The notes below the pieces were generated by a model. The model searched no databases. It was not told the origin of the DNA and was given only the letters and a program-made list of their open reading frames with translations. Positions 30,894 through 36,972 of a stretch of DNA of 36,972 nucleotides are shown here, piece by piece; within the stretch, counting starts at the first letter, position 1; each line of letters starts with the position of its first letter. The stretch is from Streptomyces panaciradicis (lineage in GTDB: Bacteria; Actinomycetota; Actinomycetes; Streptomycetales; Streptomycetaceae). A program made the position numbers and the translations under genes. The stretch lies in assembly GCF_023516615.1 (NCBI RefSeq), contig NZ_JAMGBF010000156.1, forward strand, positions 1 to 36,972, given 5' to 3'.

Positions 30894-32075
30894 TTAATCG
30901 GCGTCGCCGAGGCCGCTGAGCACGGTCTCCGCCCGCTGGACGGCGAGCGGCCCGTCGGCCCGGTCCACTTCCAGGTCGGGAGTGATGCCGTGGTCGTCGA
31001 CGGTGCGCCCGGAGGGGGTGCGGTAGTGGCCGACGGTCAGTTCGGCGACGGAACCGCCAGGGAGCCTGCTCGGCATCTGCACCGAGCCCTTGCCGAAGGT
31101 GCGGGAGCCCACGACGACCGCCCGGCCGCGGTCCTGCAGGGCCCCGGTGAGCATCTCGGCCGCGCTCATCGTGCCGCCGTCGACGAGCGCGACCAGGGGT
31201 CTGGTGGTGTCGCCGCCGGCCTCGGCGTGCAGAACGCGCTGCTCGCCGTCCACGTCGTACGTGGCGACAAGGCCGCCGTCGAGGAAGGCGGAGGCGGTGG
31301 TGACGGCCTCGGTGACCAGGCCGCCGGAGTTGCCGCGCAGGTCCAGGATGACGCCGGTGTCGGCGCCGGCCCGGCGCACGGCGGTGCGGACGAGGTCGCC
31401 GGAGCCCTTGGTGAACGCGGCGATCTTGATGACGGTGATACCGCCGGGGAGCTTGCGGACGGTCACCGAGTCGGTGGACAGCCGGGCCCGGCGCAGCGTC
31501 TGCGTCCACGCGCGCGTGCCCCGCTCCAGGCCGAGCCGGACCGCCGTGCCGGCGGGGGCGTCGGTGGCGTCGCCGCGCAGTAAGGAGACGACCTCGGTGA
31601 CGGGCTGCCCGTCGACGTCCCGGCCGTCGATGCTGCGCAGCCGGTCGCCCTGGTGGATCCCGGCGTCGGCCGCGGGGGATCCGGAGGCGACCTTGGTGAC
31701 CTCGATCCGGCCGTCGCGTTCGCGCCGCGCCCACAGGCCGACGCCGGTGTACCGGCCGTCGAGGGATTCCTGGAACTCCTCGTACTCGCCCTGGGAGTAC
31801 ACGGCGCCCCAGCGGTCCCCGCTGCGGCTGACGGCGCGCTCGGCGGCCTCCATGGGGGACTTGCCGTCCGCCAGGGCCTCCTCGGCCGCCCTCGTGACGT
31901 CCTCGTGGTGCCCGGCCGGAACGGCCGAACGGGCCTGTCCGGCAGCGGTTTTCCGGTCGAGGTCCGGGAAGGAGCCCATGGCCGCGCCGGCGACGAGGAC
32001 ACCGGTGAACAGCAATGTCAGGGCGGCCCCGCGGCGGCCGCGGCGGGGCTGGCAGAACAGGTCACGACCTGACAT
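30894..32075 (-). CDS. S41 C-terminal processing peptidase with PDZ domain; contains a TTA codon
   Basis: 393 residues. One N-terminal hydrophobic segment (about 17-35) anchors or exports it; then a short helical domain, a PDZ domain (about 105-185, GVGLWARRERDGRIEVTKV... GDRLRSIDGRDV) and the peptidase domain with catalytic S304 (GGTMSAAEML) and K329 (TFGKGSVQ). It cleaves proteins at the C terminus in the envelope. Codon 165 (31581-31583) is TTA, so translation should depend on bldA tRNA. The ATG at 32073-32075 lacks a ribosome site, and TAGACT stands 7 nt upstream, implying a leaderless message. A terminator separates it from ftsX, so it has its own promoter; smpB may be cotranscribed. Confidence 0.93.
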   Translation of the reverse strand: MSGRDLFCQPRRGRRGAALTLLFTGVLVAGAAMGSFPDLDRKTAAGQARSAVPAGHHEDVTRAAEEALADGKSPMEAAERAVSRSGDRWGAVYSQGEYEEFQESLDGRYTGVGLWARRERDGRIEVTKVASGSPAADAGIHQGDRLRSIDGRDVDGQPVTEVVSLLRGDATDAPAGTAVRLGLERGTRAWTQTLRRARLSTDSVTVRKLPGGITVIKIAAFTKGSGDLVRTAVRRAGADTGVILDLRGNSGGLVTEAVTTASAFLDGGLVATYDVDGEQRVLHAEAGGDTTRPLVALVDGGTMSAAEMLTGALQDRGRAVVVGSRTFGKGSVQMPSRLPGGSVAELTVGHYRTPSGRTVDDHGITPDLEVDRADGPLAVQRAETVLSGLGDAD

Positions 32076-32082
32076 GCCGGTG

Positions 32083-32088
32083 AGTCTA
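32083..32088 (-). promoter_or_regulatory. -10 box of the S41 peptidase gene (leaderless start)
   Basis: TAGACT with exactly 7 nt to the ATG, the typical Streptomyces leaderless arrangement. The -35 region shows no good match. Confidence 0.5.
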
Positions 32089-32099
32089 GGACAACGACA

Positions 32100-32131
32100 G
32101 GGGCCGTACGGCTTCTTGACCGTACGGCCCC
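32100..32131 (-). terminator. Terminator after ftsX
   Basis: Perfect 12-bp stem GGGGCCGTACGG (32100-32111 with 32120-32131) and an 8-nt loop, 11 nt after the ftsX stop. Confidence 0.85.
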
Positions 32132-32142
32132 CTTGGCATGCG

Positions 32143-33060
32143 TCACACCTTCAGGTACTTGCGCAACGCGAAGAACGCCGCCAGCGCGGGCATCAGCAGA
32201 CTCGTCGCGAGGATCAGCGGCAGCTTGGTCAGCACGGCGTCCCAGCCGATGAAGTTGATCAGATTCAGCTTGTGGGACAGGTCGAGGCCGTGGTCGATGA
32301 TGAAGTACCGGGCGATCACCAGGAAGCCGCACGCGACCGTCCCGCCGATGAGCCCGGCGACCGCGGCCTCCATGATGAACGGCGCCTGGATGTAGAAGCC
32401 CGAGGCACCGACCAGGCGCATGATCCCGGTCTCGCGCCGCCGGCTGAACGCGGACACCCGCACCGTGTTGACGATCAGCATCAGCGCAACGACGAGCATC
32501 AGCGCCATGATCGCCCGCGCCGCCCAGTTCATGCCGTTGAGCAGCCCGAAGAGGTTGTCGAGGATGCCCTTCTGGTCCTGCACGGACTGCACGCCGTCCC
32601 GCCCGTCGAAGGCGGTCGCGATGACCTGGTACTTCTGCGGGTCCTTCAGCTTGATCCGGTACGACTCCTGCATCTGGTCCGGCGTGAGGGAGCTGGCCAG
32701 CGGGGAGTCCCCGAACTGCTCCTTGTAGTGCTTGTAGGCGTCGTCCTGCGACTCGTAGACGACCTTCTGGACGACGTCCATCTTGTTCAGGTCGGCGAGG
32801 ATGGACTTCTTCTGGTCCTCGGTGACCGCGCCCTTGGCGCAGTTGGGGTCCGACTCCGCGTCGCTCTTGTTGCAGAGGAAGATCGAGACGTTGACCTTGT
32901 CGTACCAGTAGCCCTTCATGGTGTTGACCTGGTCGCTCATCAGGAGCGACCCACCGAAGAGCGCCAGGGACAGGGCGACGGAGACGACGACGGCGAACGT
33001 CATCGTCAGGTTGCGGCGGAGACCGACACCGATCTCGGACAGTACGAACTGGGCGCGCAT
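32143..33060 (-). CDS. ftsX: Cell division protein FtsX
   Basis: 305 residues, membrane partner of FtsE. First span about 20-42, a large extracellular domain (43-175) with two cysteines (C63, C74) that could form a disulfide, then three C-terminal spans (about 182-200, 230-252, 278-300). The FtsEX complex transmits ATP-driven changes to peptidoglycan hydrolases outside. ATG at 33058-33060, 42 bp after ftsE stop; the ribosome site is weak. Ends with a terminator. Confidence 0.96.
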   Translation of the reverse strand: MRAQFVLSEIGVGLRRNLTMTFAVVVSVALSLALFGGSLLMSDQVNTMKGYWYDKVNVSIFLCNKSDAESDPNCAKGAVTEDQKKSILADLNKMDVVQKVVYESQDDAYKHYKEQFGDSPLASSLTPDQMQESYRIKLKDPQKYQVIATAFDGRDGVQSVQDQKGILDNLFGLLNGMNWAARAIMALMLVVALMLIVNTVRVSAFSRRRETGIMRLVGASGFYIQAPFIMEAAVAGLIGGTVACGFLVIARYFIIDHGLDLSHKLNLINFIGWDAVLTKLPLILATSLLMPALAAFFALRKYLKV

Positions 33061-33102
33061 GGCGTGTTGTTCAGGCCTTTCCGTGGACAGTCGTCAGGTG
33101 CG

Positions 33103-33792
33103 TCAGTGCTGGTAGCCGTAGACGCCGCGGGCCTGGTCGCGGACGAGGCGGCCCTTCTCCAGCTCGATGACGCGCTTGCGCATCTGGTCCACGATGTTCT
33201 GGTCGTGCGTCGCCATGACCACCGTCGTACCGGTGCGGTTGATCCGGTCGAGCAGCTTCATGATGCCGACGGAGGTCTGCGGGTCGAGGTTGCCGGTGGG
33301 CTCGTCGGCGATGAGCAGCTTGGGCCGGTTGACGAAGGCGCGCGCGATGGCCACACGCTGCTGCTCACCACCGGACAGCTCGCCGGGCATCCGGTCCTCC
33401 TTGCCGCCGAGCCCGACGAGGTCGAGCACCTGCGGCACGGACTTGCGGATCTCGCCCTTCGACTTGCCGATGACCTCCTGCGCGAAGGCGACGTTCTCCG
33501 CCACCGTCTTGTTCGGCAGGAGCCGGAAGTCCTGGAAGACCGTCCCCAACTGGCGCCGCATCTGCGGCACCTTCCAGTTGGAGAGGCGCGCGAGGTCCTT
33601 GCCCAGCACGTGCACCTGACCGTGGCTGCACCGCTCCTCGCGGAGGATCAGCCGCAGGAAGGTGGACTTACCGGAGCCGGAGGACCCCACGAGGAACACG
33701 AACTCGCCCTTCTCCACTTCCAGGGACACATCCCTGAGTGCGGGGCGGGTCTGCTTGGGGTAGACCTTGGAGACGTTGTCGAATCGGATCAC
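33103..33792 (-). CDS. ftsE: Cell division ATP-binding protein FtsE
   Basis: 229 residues. ABC ATPase with Walker A GSSGSGKST (36-44), Q loop VFQDFRLL, signature LSGGEQQR (139-146), Walker B LLIADEPTGNLD (159-170) and the H loop THDQ. Start is a GTG at 33790-33792 (MIRFDNVSKVYP), chosen by family conservation; upstream in-frame codons are not conserved. First gene of the ftsEX pair. Confidence 0.97.
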   Translation of the reverse strand: MIRFDNVSKVYPKQTRPALRDVSLEVEKGEFVFLVGSSGSGKSTFLRLILREERCSHGQVHVLGKDLARLSNWKVPQMRRQLGTVFQDFRLLPNKTVAENVAFAQEVIGKSKGEIRKSVPQVLDLVGLGGKEDRMPGELSGGEQQRVAIARAFVNRPKLLIADEPTGNLDPQTSVGIMKLLDRINRTGTTVVMATHDQNIVDQMRKRVIELEKGRLVRDQARGVYGYQH

Positions 33793-34043
33793 GGATGCAC
33801 CACGGGTAGCCGGGGGTAGATGAGCGTGACCATACGCGAGTCCGGAGGGCGACCGCAGGCGCGAGCACGGGTTGGGTACTGGATGCGTCTTTTGTGCACC
33901 GGCGGCGGCGAGACGAACAGCACGCACCCTGTCGGAGCGACCCCCGCGCACCCTTCGGAGGAACCTGGCACAGTAGAGAAGGGAACGTTCGCCGACCTCC
34001 GAGCGTTCTTCCAGTGAAACCGTGGGTCAAGGAGGGCGAGCGC

Positions 34044-34235
34044 ATGACGTACGACCGGCTGGTGTGCGCTAACTGCGCGGCGCCCGTGAGCGAGGGCCGG
34101 TGCCCCGTGTGCCGCGCGAACCGCGAGCGGCTGCAGCAGGAGAACTTCTTCGCGGGTCTGAACCCCATGGCGCTGATCGCGCTGCTGGCGGTGCTCATCG
34201 CCACCGTCGCGCTGCTCGCCCACCAGACCGCGTAA
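34044..34235 (+). CDS. Small zinc-ribbon protein with one C-terminal membrane span
   Basis: 63 residues. Two CxxC motifs, CANC and CPVC (LVCANCAAPVSEGRCPVC), form a likely zinc ribbon; then a short charged linker and a hydrophobic helix MALIALLAVLIATVALLAH to the C-terminal end. Tail-anchored membrane protein of unknown function, facing the cytoplasm with its ribbon. ATG at 34044 has GGAGG 8 nt upstream. It lies between ftsE (divergent) and the LAETG protein gene (convergent), with a terminator after it. An in-frame ATG at 34015 gives an 11-residue extension with no support. Confidence 0.82.
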   Translation: MTYDRLVCANCAAPVSEGRCPVCRANRERLQQENFFAGLNPMALIALLAVLIATVALLAHQTA

Positions 34236-34261
34236 CGCCCGCACAGAGGCGCCAGGACGCC

Positions 34262-34298
34262 CGAAGGGCCCGGGGCGAGTCCCGCTCCGGGCCCTTCG
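34262..34298. terminator. Bidirectional terminator
   Basis: 12-bp perfect stem (34262-34273 with 34287-34298; arm CGAAGGGCCCGG), extendable to 16 bp with a G-U pair. It sits between the convergent zinc-ribbon and LAETG genes. Confidence 0.85.
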
Positions 34299-34339
34299 TC
34301 GTACGTCGTCGCACACGCTGTGCGCAGGGACGGCTACCG

Positions 34340-35119
34340 TCAGGCAGCGGTACCGCCGCGGCCGCCCACGAGACGCGGCAGCAGGCGGAAGCCGACGCCA
34401 CCGGCGATCATCGTGGCCGCGCCGACCAGCAGGAACGCGGTCTGGCCGGCACCGGTCTCGGCGAGCTGTCCACCGCTGCCCTGGGCCGAGGTGTTGGTCG
34501 AGCTGCCGGTGTCGGTGAGGGCCGAGGAGCCCTCCTCCTGGGGGGAGTCGTTGGAGCCGCCGTTGGGGTCGGTCTCGTTGCCGCCCGTGGAGCTGCCGCT
34601 GTCACCACCGGTCGAGGTGCTGCCACCGCCGGTCGAGCTGCTGCCGCCACCGGTCGAACCGGAACCGCCGGAGTTGCCGCTGCCACCCGAGTTGCCCGAG
34701 CCGCCGGAGTTGCCGGAGCCACCGGAGTTGCTGCTGCCGCCCGAGTTGCTGCTGCCACCGGAGTTGCTGCCGCCGCTGCTGTCGTCGCCGCCGGTGGTGG
34801 TGCCACCGATCGAGACGGTGCCGCCGATCGCGGCGGCGCCGCCGCCGGTGGTGTCGTCACCGCCGGTCGTGGTGTCGCCGCCCGTGGTGGTGTCGCCGCC
34901 GGTCGTGGTGTCGCCGCCGGTCGTGGTGTCACCGCCGGTCGTGGCACCGGGCGGGCAGTCCGGGTTGGTCGCGATGTCACAGGTAGGGTCGCCATCGGCG
35001 CTCACCCCGACATTGATGTCCAGGGCGGAAGCGGCGCCTGCGGCGGTCAGCGAGGCACCCGCGGCGATCACGGCGCCCGCGGCTATCCGCGCGACGCGGA
35101 TCCGCGTCTTCTTCGTCAT
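34340..35119 (-). CDS. Repetitive LAETG cell-wall-anchored protein (sortase substrate)
   Basis: 259 residues. Signal peptide to about 32 (AAGAASA|LD), a short domain with two cysteines (C47, C55), then low-complexity repeats: TTTGGD units (about 60-92) and NSGGSS/NSGGSG units (about 117-155). The C-terminal sorting signal LAETG is at 219-223, followed by a hydrophobic stretch (AFLLVGAATMIAGGVGF) and an Arg-containing tail. LAxTG is the class E sortase motif in Streptomyces, so it should be linked to peptidoglycan with the repeats as a stalk. Function unknown. ATG at 35119; the GGGGGTAG ribosome site is inside a small hairpin. Confidence 0.88.
   Translation of the reverse strand: MTKKTRIRVARIAAGAVIAAGASLTAAGAASALDINVGVSADGDPTCDIATNPDCPPGATTGGDTTTGGDTTTGGDTTTGGDTTTGGDDTTGGGAAAIGGTVSIGGTTTGGDDSSGGSNSGGSSNSGGSSNSGGSGNSGGSGNSGGSGNSGGSGSTGGGSSSTGGGSTSTGGDSGSSTGGNETDPNGGSNDSPQEEGSSALTDTGSSTNTSAQGSGGQLAETGAGQTAFLLVGAATMIAGGVGFRLLPRLVGGRGGTAA
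34655..34771 (-). repeat. Tandem NSGGS-unit coding repeats
   Basis: Degenerate tandem repeat, about 18 bp per unit, encoding NSGGSS and NSGGSG six-residue units within the LAETG protein. Such runs change length by slippage. Confidence 0.8.
34844..34942 (-). repeat. Tandem TTTGGD coding repeats
   Basis: About five copies of an 18-bp unit (GTGGTGTCGCCGCCGGTC on the plus strand, nearly identical) encoding TTTGGD. High identity at the DNA level suggests recent expansion. Confidence 0.85.
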
Positions 35120-35238
35120 ATGTGTGCTACCCCCAGTAGCTGATCGTCAGTAGGGCGGCGCTCGGGGCCGTGATCGACGGAGACAGCTACGAAGCCCCCC
35201 GGTTCACATGCGCCCCAGAGATACGCATGCCACGCTTT

Positions 35239-35267
35239 ACCCTTCCGATTTTTCAAAGCAACGTCAA
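35239..35267 (-). promoter_or_regulatory. Candidate promoter of the LAETG protein gene
   Basis: Minus strand TTGACG (35262-35267), 17 nt, AAGGGT (35239-35244). It predicts a leader of about 110 nt. In that leader GCTAC-TGGGG-GTAGC forms a hairpin overlapping the ribosome site, and CATGCG/CGCATG forms another. Confidence 0.45.
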
Positions 35268-35349
35268 GGCCGTTGCGTGCGCAATGTCCATTTGCGTCTC
35301 GTTTACAGGGAGTTGGAACCTGTGAGTGTGATGTAAAACCCAGACAAAC

Positions 35350-35380
35350 GACAACTGCCGCCACAGGGGCGGCAGTTGTC
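35350..35380 (-). terminator. Terminator of prfB
   Basis: Perfect 13-bp stem (35350-35362 with 35368-35380; arm GACAACTGCCGCC) with a 5-nt loop, about 25 nt after the prfB stop. Confidence 0.85.
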
Positions 35381-35405
35381 ATGTCGACAAAGGAACTCGG
35401 GGAGG

Positions 35406-36512
35406 CTACTTCTCCTGCTGCTTGCGCCAGCGAATACCGGCCTCCAGGAACCCGTCGATCTCGCCGTTGAACACGGCCTCCGGGTTGCCGACCTCGTACT
35501 CGGTGCGCAGGTCCTTGACCATCTGGTACGGGTGCAGGACGTACGAACGCATCTGGTTGCCCCAGGAGTTGCCGCCGTCGCCCTTGAGGGCGTCCATCTT
35601 GGCCTGCTCCTCCTGGCGGCGCCGCTCGAGCAGCTTGGCCTGGAGGACGTTCATCGCGGTGGCCTTGTTCTGGATCTGCGACCGCTCGTTCTGGCAGGAG
35701 ACGACGATGCCGGTGGGGATGTGGGTCAGGCGCACCGCGGAGTCCGTGGTGTTGACGCCCTGGCCGCCGGGGCCCGAGGAGCGGTAGACGTCCACGCGCA
35801 GCTCGGACTCGTCGATCTCGATGTGGTCGGTCTGCTCGACCACCGGGAGCACCTCGACACCCGCGAAGGAGGTCTGGCGGCGGCCCTGGTTGTCGAAGGG
35901 CGAGATGCGCACGAGGCGGTGGGTGCCCTGCTCGACCGAGAGGGTGCCGTAGGCGTACGGCACGTGCACCGCGAAGGTGGTCGACTTGATGCCGGCCTCT
36001 TCGGCGTACGACGTCTCGATGAGCTCCGTCTTGTAGCCCTTGCCCTCCGCCCAGCGCAGGTACATGCGCTGCAGCTTCTCGGCGAAGTCGGCGGCGTCGA
36101 CGCCACCCGCCTCGGCGCGGATGTTGACCAGCGCCTCACGGGAGTCGTACTCGCCGCTCAGGAGCGTACGGACCTCCATCTCGTCCAGCGCCTTCTTGAC
36201 GGCGGTGAGCTCGGACTCGGCCTCGGCGCGGGTGTCCGGGTCGTCCTCCTCCTCGGCCATCTCGAAGAGCACGGAGAGATCGTCGATCCGCCCGCGCAGC
36301 GCCTCGGCCTTGCGCACCTCGGCCTGCAGGTGGCTCAGCTTGCTGGTGATCTTCTGCGCCTCGTCCGGGTTGTCCCACAGGGACGGCGCGGCCGCCTGCT
36401 CCTCGAGCACGGCGATGTCTGCCCTCAGCTTGTCGAGGTCCAGAACGGCCTCGATCGACTCCATGGTCGAGGAGAGGGACTTGAGCTCTTCGGATACATC
36501 GACGACTGCCAC
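35406..36512 (-). CDS. prfB: Peptide chain release factor 2
   Basis: 368 residues. Recognises UAA and UGA stop codons and triggers peptide release. SPF at 204-206 is the RF2 stop-recognition tripeptide and GGQ at 249-251 is the catalytic motif. The frame is continuous, without the programmed +1 frameshift near codon 25 known in E. coli. The GTG start at 36510-36512 has a GGAGG only 2 nt away, too close, while TAGGCT lies 7 nt upstream, so the message is probably leaderless. A terminator follows. Confidence 0.96.
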   Translation of the reverse strand: MAVVDVSEELKSLSSTMESIEAVLDLDKLRADIAVLEEQAAAPSLWDNPDEAQKITSKLSHLQAEVRKAEALRGRIDDLSVLFEMAEEEDDPDTRAEAESELTAVKKALDEMEVRTLLSGEYDSREALVNIRAEAGGVDAADFAEKLQRMYLRWAEGKGYKTELIETSYAEEAGIKSTTFAVHVPYAYGTLSVEQGTHRLVRISPFDNQGRRQTSFAGVEVLPVVEQTDHIEIDESELRVDVYRSSGPGGQGVNTTDSAVRLTHIPTGIVVSCQNERSQIQNKATAMNVLQAKLLERRRQEEQAKMDALKGDGGNSWGNQMRSYVLHPYQMVKDLRTEYEVGNPEAVFNGEIDGFLEAGIRWRKQQEK

Positions 36513-36519
36513 GCCCTCC

Positions 36520-36525
36520 AGCCTA
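36520..36525 (-). promoter_or_regulatory. -10 box of prfB (leaderless start)
   Basis: TAGGCT separated from the GTG start by exactly 7 nt. The -35 region has no clear match. Confidence 0.5.
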
Positions 36526-36719
36526 ACGGCTCCGCCGAGGGACGAGCGTCCGGCTGGGGCGGGCGCAACGGTACGACCCGGCGCCACAGCCGCGGGCAGT
36601 CGTGCCGCTGGGGCGGCACGGGTGGGCGCGGCGGCACCCCGCGGGCGCGGGTGGAGCGAATCCACCCCCGGCCCGCCCCGGCCCCGGGCACCCGGCATCA
36701 CCGGCACCGGACGCGGAGG

Positions 36720-36972
36720 TCACGGTGACTGCGGTGCCGAGTGCTTCGTGTCCTGCGGTGTCGCCCCCGCGCCGTCGTCGGAGGTGGCCCACCAGGTCCC
36801 GACCCCGACCGCCGCGACCAGCACCACCGCACCGGCCCCGAGGGCGATCCGCCTGCGCCGCGTCACCGCCCGGTGGCGGGCCGATCCCGGCCTCGGCGCC
36901 CCGGCCGCTCGCGGCACCCGGGCCGTCCCGCGGGCCCCGCCCGCCAGCTCGTCCGGCCCCGGCACCCGCATC
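36720..36972 (-). CDS. C-terminal end of a membrane protein, probably a Ser/Thr protein kinase (cut by window edge)
   Basis: Minus frame open to the window edge, ending TGA at 36720-36722. It holds a Pro/Arg-rich segment, RRRR, one transmembrane helix (IALGAGAVVLVAAVGVGTWWA) and a 25-residue acidic/polar tail. This layout fits the end of a bacterial Ser/Thr kinase with a short outer tail; in S. coelicolor the kinase genes pkaB and pkaA lie directly beyond prfB, as I recall. No kinase motif is in the window, so the identity is inference from position. Confidence 0.5.
   Translation of the reverse strand, partial: MRVPGPDELAGGARGTARVPRAAGAPRPGSARHRAVTRRRRIALGAGAVVLVAAVGVGTWWATSDDGAGATPQDTKHSAPQSP

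Noticed and set aside
36513..36707. N-terminal extension of prfB in the same frame
   Set aside because: The upstream residues are Pro/Arg/Ala-rich without family conservation, and a -10 box sits inside the stretch.

Overview
The window is high-GC DNA with GTG/TTG starts, GGAGG-type ribosome sites and long antisense open frames, all typical of Streptomyces. Gene order (GH20 hexosaminidase, DUF3039, YqgE, murA, HU, NAD-malic enzyme, HelD-like helicase, rsuA-sigU, nnaR-narK, then ssrA-smpB-S41 peptidase-ftsX-ftsE and prfB) matches the S. coelicolor chromosome around SCO2943-SCO2974 as I remember it. This is therefore mostly core chromosome, with one inserted catabolic block. I see no IS element, integrase, CRISPR array or tRNA gene.

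Positions 1-3492 (minus) hold two subunits of a molybdenum hydroxylase of the xanthine/CO dehydrogenase type, the first cut by the window edge, and a cytoplasmic GH20 N-acetylhexosaminidase. Positions 3518-6520 hold a DUF3039-yqgE pair, murA (plus) and the nucleoid protein HU (minus), with a strong hairpin between the convergent murA and hupA. Positions 6843-12461 (minus) hold NAD-malic enzyme, a structured RNA candidate, a HelD/HelR-type RNA polymerase-binding helicase, and the ECF sigma/anti-sigma pair sigU-rsuA. A CGNR zinc-finger regulator and a DUF1772 membrane protein follow. Next come nnaR (uroporphyrinogen-III synthase fused to a winged helix) and narK, a nitrate uptake and control unit with a candidate GlnR box.

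Positions 16915-28712 are the accessory part. A LysR regulator and an MFS exporter diverge from a shared dyad. They are followed by a tight operon for alpha-xylosylated glucosides, probably xyloglucan oligosaccharides: lipoprotein binding protein, two permeases, GH31 alpha-xylosidase, LacI regulator and a secreted GH3 glycosidase. Its promoter overlaps two near-identical operator palindromes. No ATPase gene is present, as expected when the shared MsiK ATPase serves sugar importers. A secreted PHB-depolymerase-like esterase converges on the operon.

Positions 29754-33792 hold the translation-rescue and division block on the minus strand: tmRNA (ssrA), smpB, an S41 C-terminal processing peptidase, ftsX and ftsE. 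Then come a 63-residue zinc-ribbon membrane protein (plus), a repetitive LAETG sortase substrate, prfB, and the C-terminal end of a membrane protein, probably a Ser/Thr kinase.

Most notable: exactly two in-frame TTA codons were found among the genes, in the lacI regulator and in the S41 peptidase, implying bldA (tRNA-Leu UUA) control. Other highlights are a riboswitch-like or sRNA-like fold between the helicase and malic enzyme genes, a 13-bp helix that buries the helicase ribosome site, and three genes with signs of leaderless transcription.
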